A stretch of 64,000 bases of DNA from Neobacillus rhizosphaerae (lineage in GTDB: Bacteria; Bacillota; Bacilli; Bacillales; Cytobacillaceae), in NCBI RefSeq assembly GCF_937468385.1, contig NZ_CALBWS010000027.1, positions 16,402-80,401 on the forward strand, given 5' to 3'. The notes under the pieces were generated by a model. It was not told the DNA's origin, searched no databases, and saw only the letters and a list, made by a program, of their open reading frames with translations. The translations under genes and the position numbers were made by a program. Shown here piece by piece: positions 60,992 to 64,000 of the stretch. Position 1 is the stretch's first letter. Each line of letters starts with the position of its first letter.

Positions 60992-62268
60992 GTTTTTTTC
61001 CTCCCAAAATAGATTACAAGTAAACTGGCAAAAATCATTGCCAGGCATATGAACCAGAAGATGGTCCTTTGCTGTTCAGGTTGTATATGATTTTTTAACT
61101 CATTTTTCATTAACGGCTCTTTATCTGTTACCAGCAACTCTTCGGGGCTTTTTAGCATTTTTTGCAGTAACATCATCCCTGGATGCTGAAAGAATAGCTG
61201 ATAGGGAGGTGTTTCCATTGTCAGATGAAGAAAGAAGGGGTCAGCACTGTAAGCCAGATTGCTCATTCCATCACCGTCCGTATCCAGCTTCAAAGCGGCA
61301 TCCCAATAGTTTTTTTGAATCGTATTATCGGTTCCATCCGTCGCTTGAAAATCATTGACATTGCTGATAAAGGCATTGCCCTTGATTACATTTTTCTCGA
61401 TTCTATTCATTTGTGCCCCAACAAAATTGGCCGAGAATTCGTTGCCTACCATTTTATTCCCACTCGAATCTTCGATAAACATCCCAACCCGGTTATCTGA
61501 AATCCGATTGTGACGAATCGTGGAATCGTGAACATCGAAGAGAAGCAGTCCTTGAGCGTTCACATTTTGGTTATTTTCAATCAGCTGATTATCCTCAAAG
61601 ACGGAATGGTGGGTCCCCATTACCATCGCCCCTGTAAAATTGCGTGCAGATACATTCTTACTAGCGGTAATATTGTCAGAAAACATGACGTGCAGCCCGT
61701 ACCTTGAATCGTTGATGGTATTGCCGCGAAAGGTGTTATAGTGGCTATTTTCCATATAAAATCCGTCTTGGACGTGATCAATCTGGATACCTTCAAAGGT
61801 ATTATGATGGGATTCCCATAGATCAAAGCCGTTCGCCTTAGTCCTTCCAGTAATTGTGATAGCTCGGAAACGACTATTTTTAACCTCATCCAACTTCATA
61901 CCCAAGTTGGAACCTTCTATCGTTATATCTTCAAGCTGATGTTGTTTTCCACTCAAATAAATGGCAGAAGAACTTTCCGCCTTTTGACAACCAACTATTT
62001 TGATATGTTTCAAGCTTACATTTTTACCGGTAATCGTCAGTGCAGGTTTAGAAGAACAGCTTTTAAAAATGGTCCCTTTTTCCCCCTCCAGGACAATGGG
62101 TCTTTTTAAAACAATTGCCTCGTCGTAAATACCTTCCTGCAACTTAAGTACAGCACCTTCGGGAAGAGCATTAATTTGTGACTGGAGCGATGCTTCTGCA
62201 AAAGCCTCCTTTCCTCCCAATAAACTAATCATCACCGCCATGAAAAATAGTTTCACTACCACTCTCAT
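60988..62268 (-). CDS. nosD: NosD-like periplasmic copper-site assembly protein
   Basis: A 426-residue exported right-handed beta-helix protein. It has a signal peptide (1-25), then many NosD/CASH repeats (SHHNTFEGIQIDHVQDGFYM, NTINDSRYGLHVMFSDNITA, RISDNRVGMFIEDSSGNKMV), a calcium-like DTDGDGMSN loop (about 328-336) and a C-terminal membrane anchor (about 402-422). With NosF/NosY it assembles copper centres of nitrous oxide reductase. nosZ is not next to it in this window. Confidence 0.88.
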   Translation of the reverse strand: MRVVVKLFFMAVMISLLGGKEAFAEASLQSQINALPEGAVLKLQEGIYDEAIVLKRPIVLEGEKGTIFKSCSSKPALTITGKNVSLKHIKIVGCQKAESSSAIYLSGKQHQLEDITIEGSNLGMKLDEVKNSRFRAITITGRTKANGFDLWESHHNTFEGIQIDHVQDGFYMENSHYNTFRGNTINDSRYGLHVMFSDNITASKNVSARNFTGAMVMGTHHSVFEDNQLIENNQNVNAQGLLLFDVHDSTIRHNRISDNRVGMFIEDSSGNKMVGNEFSANFVGAQMNRIEKNVIKGNAFISNVNDFQATDGTDNTIQKNYWDAALKLDTDGDGMSNLAYSADPFFLHLTMETPPYQLFFQHPGMMLLQKMLKSPEELLVTDKEPLMKNELKNHIQPEQQRTIFWFICLAMIFASLLVIYFGRKKT

Positions 62269-62412
62269 TCGTTTTATTTCCTTCCTAGAAAAACTTAAGT
62301 TATTTCATAGTTTAAGGGGTCGCAAGGTGTAACAAATAATAAAGTAAACGAATTCACCATTTTTTCATATGACTCGGAGGGGCTATTTTTCCATTTATAA
62401 TTGACATTTTTG

Positions 62413-62452
62413 AGAAAAAAAAGAAGAAGAACCATGAACATGGCTCTTCTTC
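62413..62452 (-). terminator. Terminator after the glucosyltransferase-like gene
   Basis: Minus strand GAAGAAGAGCCATG / CATGGTTCTTCTTC followed by eight T residues. Confidence 0.9.
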
Positions 62453-62474
62453 AGTCTGAGTATTTGAAATTCTA

Positions 62475-63653
62475 TTATGCCCCTGCACTTTGAAAAACCT
62501 TTGACTGACCAACAACTCCCGTTTGAAGACTGCTCGTCTTTTGATCGAGGATGGCACTTATTACACCTAACATTGATTCCGGGTTATCCAGCTCTATTCC
62601 CTTCTGATAGGAATGGACGGCCTGCTCCCAGCAATTCATTTTGTCAGCATCCAGCAAAACATTGAGCAATTGTTTTTCCAATGGAAGTTTCTGATCAAGT
62701 TCAAATGCAAGCTCTTTGTCTTTTAAATAGTGTAAATTAATTTCCTCCTGACCTGGGAGCGTGGAATGAACAAAGATTGGAAGCTGTTTTTTTAATGCTT
62801 CACTTATTGTGACACCACCAGGTTTTGTCATAATAGCATCGACCGCTTCATAAATACTATTCATCTCGGTCCTTGATGAAAGATATGGTAATGGTTTAAT
62901 ATGCGCTAAATCCCATGAAAGAATTTCATCATATAGTTTACGATTTTTTCCGCAAAGAACTAGATAATCAATCTGCGTGGAGCGTTTTAACTCATCTGCT
63001 AGTTTTGCAATTCCGCCCAAGCCGCTATTTCCCCCGGCTATTAAAATTTTCGGGCGTTCGTTGTGTATTTTTTTCCTAACGTCTTTTTTGGTAATCCTTT
63101 CATGAATTGGAATACCAGTGACAAACAGCCGTTGTTTCGGAATTTGATACTTCGTAAGTAGATTTTCCTTTACCTGCTGACTTGGAAGAAAATGAACATC
63201 AATTCCCTCTCTTCCCCAAACACTATTAATAAAGAAATCAGTATAGACATTAATAACGGGGACGTCGCATTTCCCCTTCATTTTTAACCTGCTGATTAAA
63301 TAAGAAGGAAAGGCATGAGTACAAACGAGCAAATCCGGTTTTTCTTCCGCTAGCAACTGCTCCATTTTTTTCAAAAAGAGCGGTTCATACCACATAAAGG
63401 AATGACCCTTTGTAGGTGGGACGTAAAAAAAGCTTTTGTATGCGAGTTTATAGGTTTCAGGTGCGTAGCGAATCCATTTTAAGTATCCATTGGTAATCAT
63501 TTTTTCTAGCGATTTATTTGTATAACTTAACAAGTCAATTTTTTTAAAAATAATATCTTTTGTATGATTTATTAATAAATCCATAACTGCCTCAGCGACT
63601 TGATGATGTCCTGATTGCATTTGTAAGAGTGGTAAAAAAAGAATCTTTTTCAT
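62475..63653 (-). CDS. MGDG synthase/UgtP-like glycosyltransferase
   Basis: A 392-residue GT28-type enzyme of the diacylglycerol glucosyltransferase/MGDG synthase family. It has N-terminal MGDG_synth domain (LFLPLLQMQSGHHQVAEAVM, about 5-24; TDFFINSVW, VTGIPI) and C-terminal nucleotide-sugar region with LIAGGNSGLGG, YLVLCGKN and KPGGVTISEAL. It likely adds sugar to a membrane lipid. The ATG of MKKI is chosen (AGGAG nine bases upstream), which drops twelve residues from the longest frame. Confidence 0.85.
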   Translation of the reverse strand: MKKILFLPLLQMQSGHHQVAEAVMDLLINHTKDIIFKKIDLLSYTNKSLEKMITNGYLKWIRYAPETYKLAYKSFFYVPPTKGHSFMWYEPLFLKKMEQLLAEEKPDLLVCTHAFPSYLISRLKMKGKCDVPVINVYTDFFINSVWGREGIDVHFLPSQQVKENLLTKYQIPKQRLFVTGIPIHERITKKDVRKKIHNERPKILIAGGNSGLGGIAKLADELKRSTQIDYLVLCGKNRKLYDEILSWDLAHIKPLPYLSSRTEMNSIYEAVDAIMTKPGGVTISEALKKQLPIFVHSTLPGQEEINLHYLKDKELAFELDQKLPLEKQLLNVLLDADKMNCWEQAVHSYQKGIELDNPESMLGVISAILDQKTSSLQTGVVGQSKVFQSAGA

Positions 63654-63839
63654 TTGTTCCATCTCCTGTTCTGATAGAAAATCGTTCATTGAAAAGGATG
63701 ATTTCTAATTATCCATTTCCAATGTATCACTGTTTTCTTAAGAAACGCGGTTTTTAATGGATTTTTAATCTTACCTTCAGCATTTTTTTAAGAGTATTCT
63801 TTTAACAAAAACCCGAAAAAGGTGATATTATCCCCTTTA

Positions 63840-64000
63840 AGTAGACAGTGTAAAAAACCCATGTGTATAGCGTGGGTGATACACTAATACTTGGAGGGGA
63901 TTTTTCTATGGCTAAAAAAGGACAACAATTTCAAAGGTATACAAATGAATTTAAATTAAATGCTGTAATGAAATATGTAACAGGATCTAAAAGTTATAAA
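63840..64000 (+). mobile_element. Left end of an IS3-family insertion sequence
   Basis: Starts about 63840 with TAGACAGTGTAAAAAACCC as probable terminal repeat, 69 bp before a transposase start. The element runs off the window. Confidence 0.7.
63908..64000 (+). CDS. IS3-family transposase OrfA (5' part only)
   Basis: 31 codons to the edge: MAKKGQQFQRYTNEFKLNAV then MKYVTGSKSYK. The YTxEFKLxAVxxYxxGxxSYK pattern is the start of the OrfA helix-turn-helix protein of IS3-family elements. GGAGGGG precedes the ATG. Confidence 0.75.
   Translation, partial: MAKKGQQFQRYTNEFKLNAVMKYVTGSKSYK

Overview
The window is chromosomal DNA of a low-GC Gram-positive of the family Bacillaceae, most like the Neobacillus/Mesobacillus branch (genus is inference). 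The left 35 kb follows the gene order known from Bacillus subtilis: cggR, sigL/rpoN, clpP, crh-whiA-yvcK-rapZ-nudix, trxB, a TPR/HTH protein, the his operon, yvoF-ppaX-yvoD-lgt-hprK, the yvl envelope-stress genes, then uvrA-uvrB-csbA. Most genes lie on the minus strand.

Layout. 1-11 kb: central carbon control (CggR, Crh, YvcK, RapZ), sigma-54, one tRNA-Arg, ClpP and thioredoxin reductase. 11.5-18.5 kb: a complete histidine operon (hisZGDBHAFI) interrupted between hisB and hisH by a nested repeat. 18.8-25 kb: HPr kinase group, prolipoprotein transferase, and a yvl operon with a SigW-type promoter. 25-30.4 kb: two orphan peptide-type permeases, and on the plus strand a glutamine transporter (glnQ, glnH, two permeases) with a TnrA/GlnR-like box. 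30.4-37.8 kb: nucleotide excision repair with a LexA-like box, csbA, and a pantothenate-type symporter pair.

From 38 kb rightwards the window is accessory: a wall-binding polysaccharide deacetylase with its own palindromic operator; a cadmium/zinc resistance set (cadC, cadA, czcD) in which cadA has an in-frame TGA exactly at the first cysteine of its metal-binding CxxC; decayed gene fragments; a Tat-exported phosphoesterase with its own tatA-tatC; a DeoR regulator; an MGT-type glycosyltransferase; a nickel ECF transporter with NikR; cytochrome bd (cydA, cydB, tiny cydS) beside a two-component system; nosF-nosY and nosL-nosD without nosZ in the window; a diacylglycerol glucosyltransferase-like gene; and the left end of an IS3-family element at the right edge.

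The most unusual content outside genes is a dense set of repeats: (A) four copies of a 90-120 bp element with two hairpins, the second hairpin keeping its pairing while its sequence changes; (B) a ~185 bp element, one copy split by an A element with a TAAA duplication; (C) a ~190 bp element with a conserved GC-rich stem, four whole copies and one split; and (D) five intergenic arrays with a 21-22 bp period and phased T-tracts.

Several regulatory sites can be read directly: CggR, CtsR, LexA, TnrA/GlnR, SigW and CadC-type sites. Many start sites were moved to internal codons where a Shine-Dalgarno sequence decides them.
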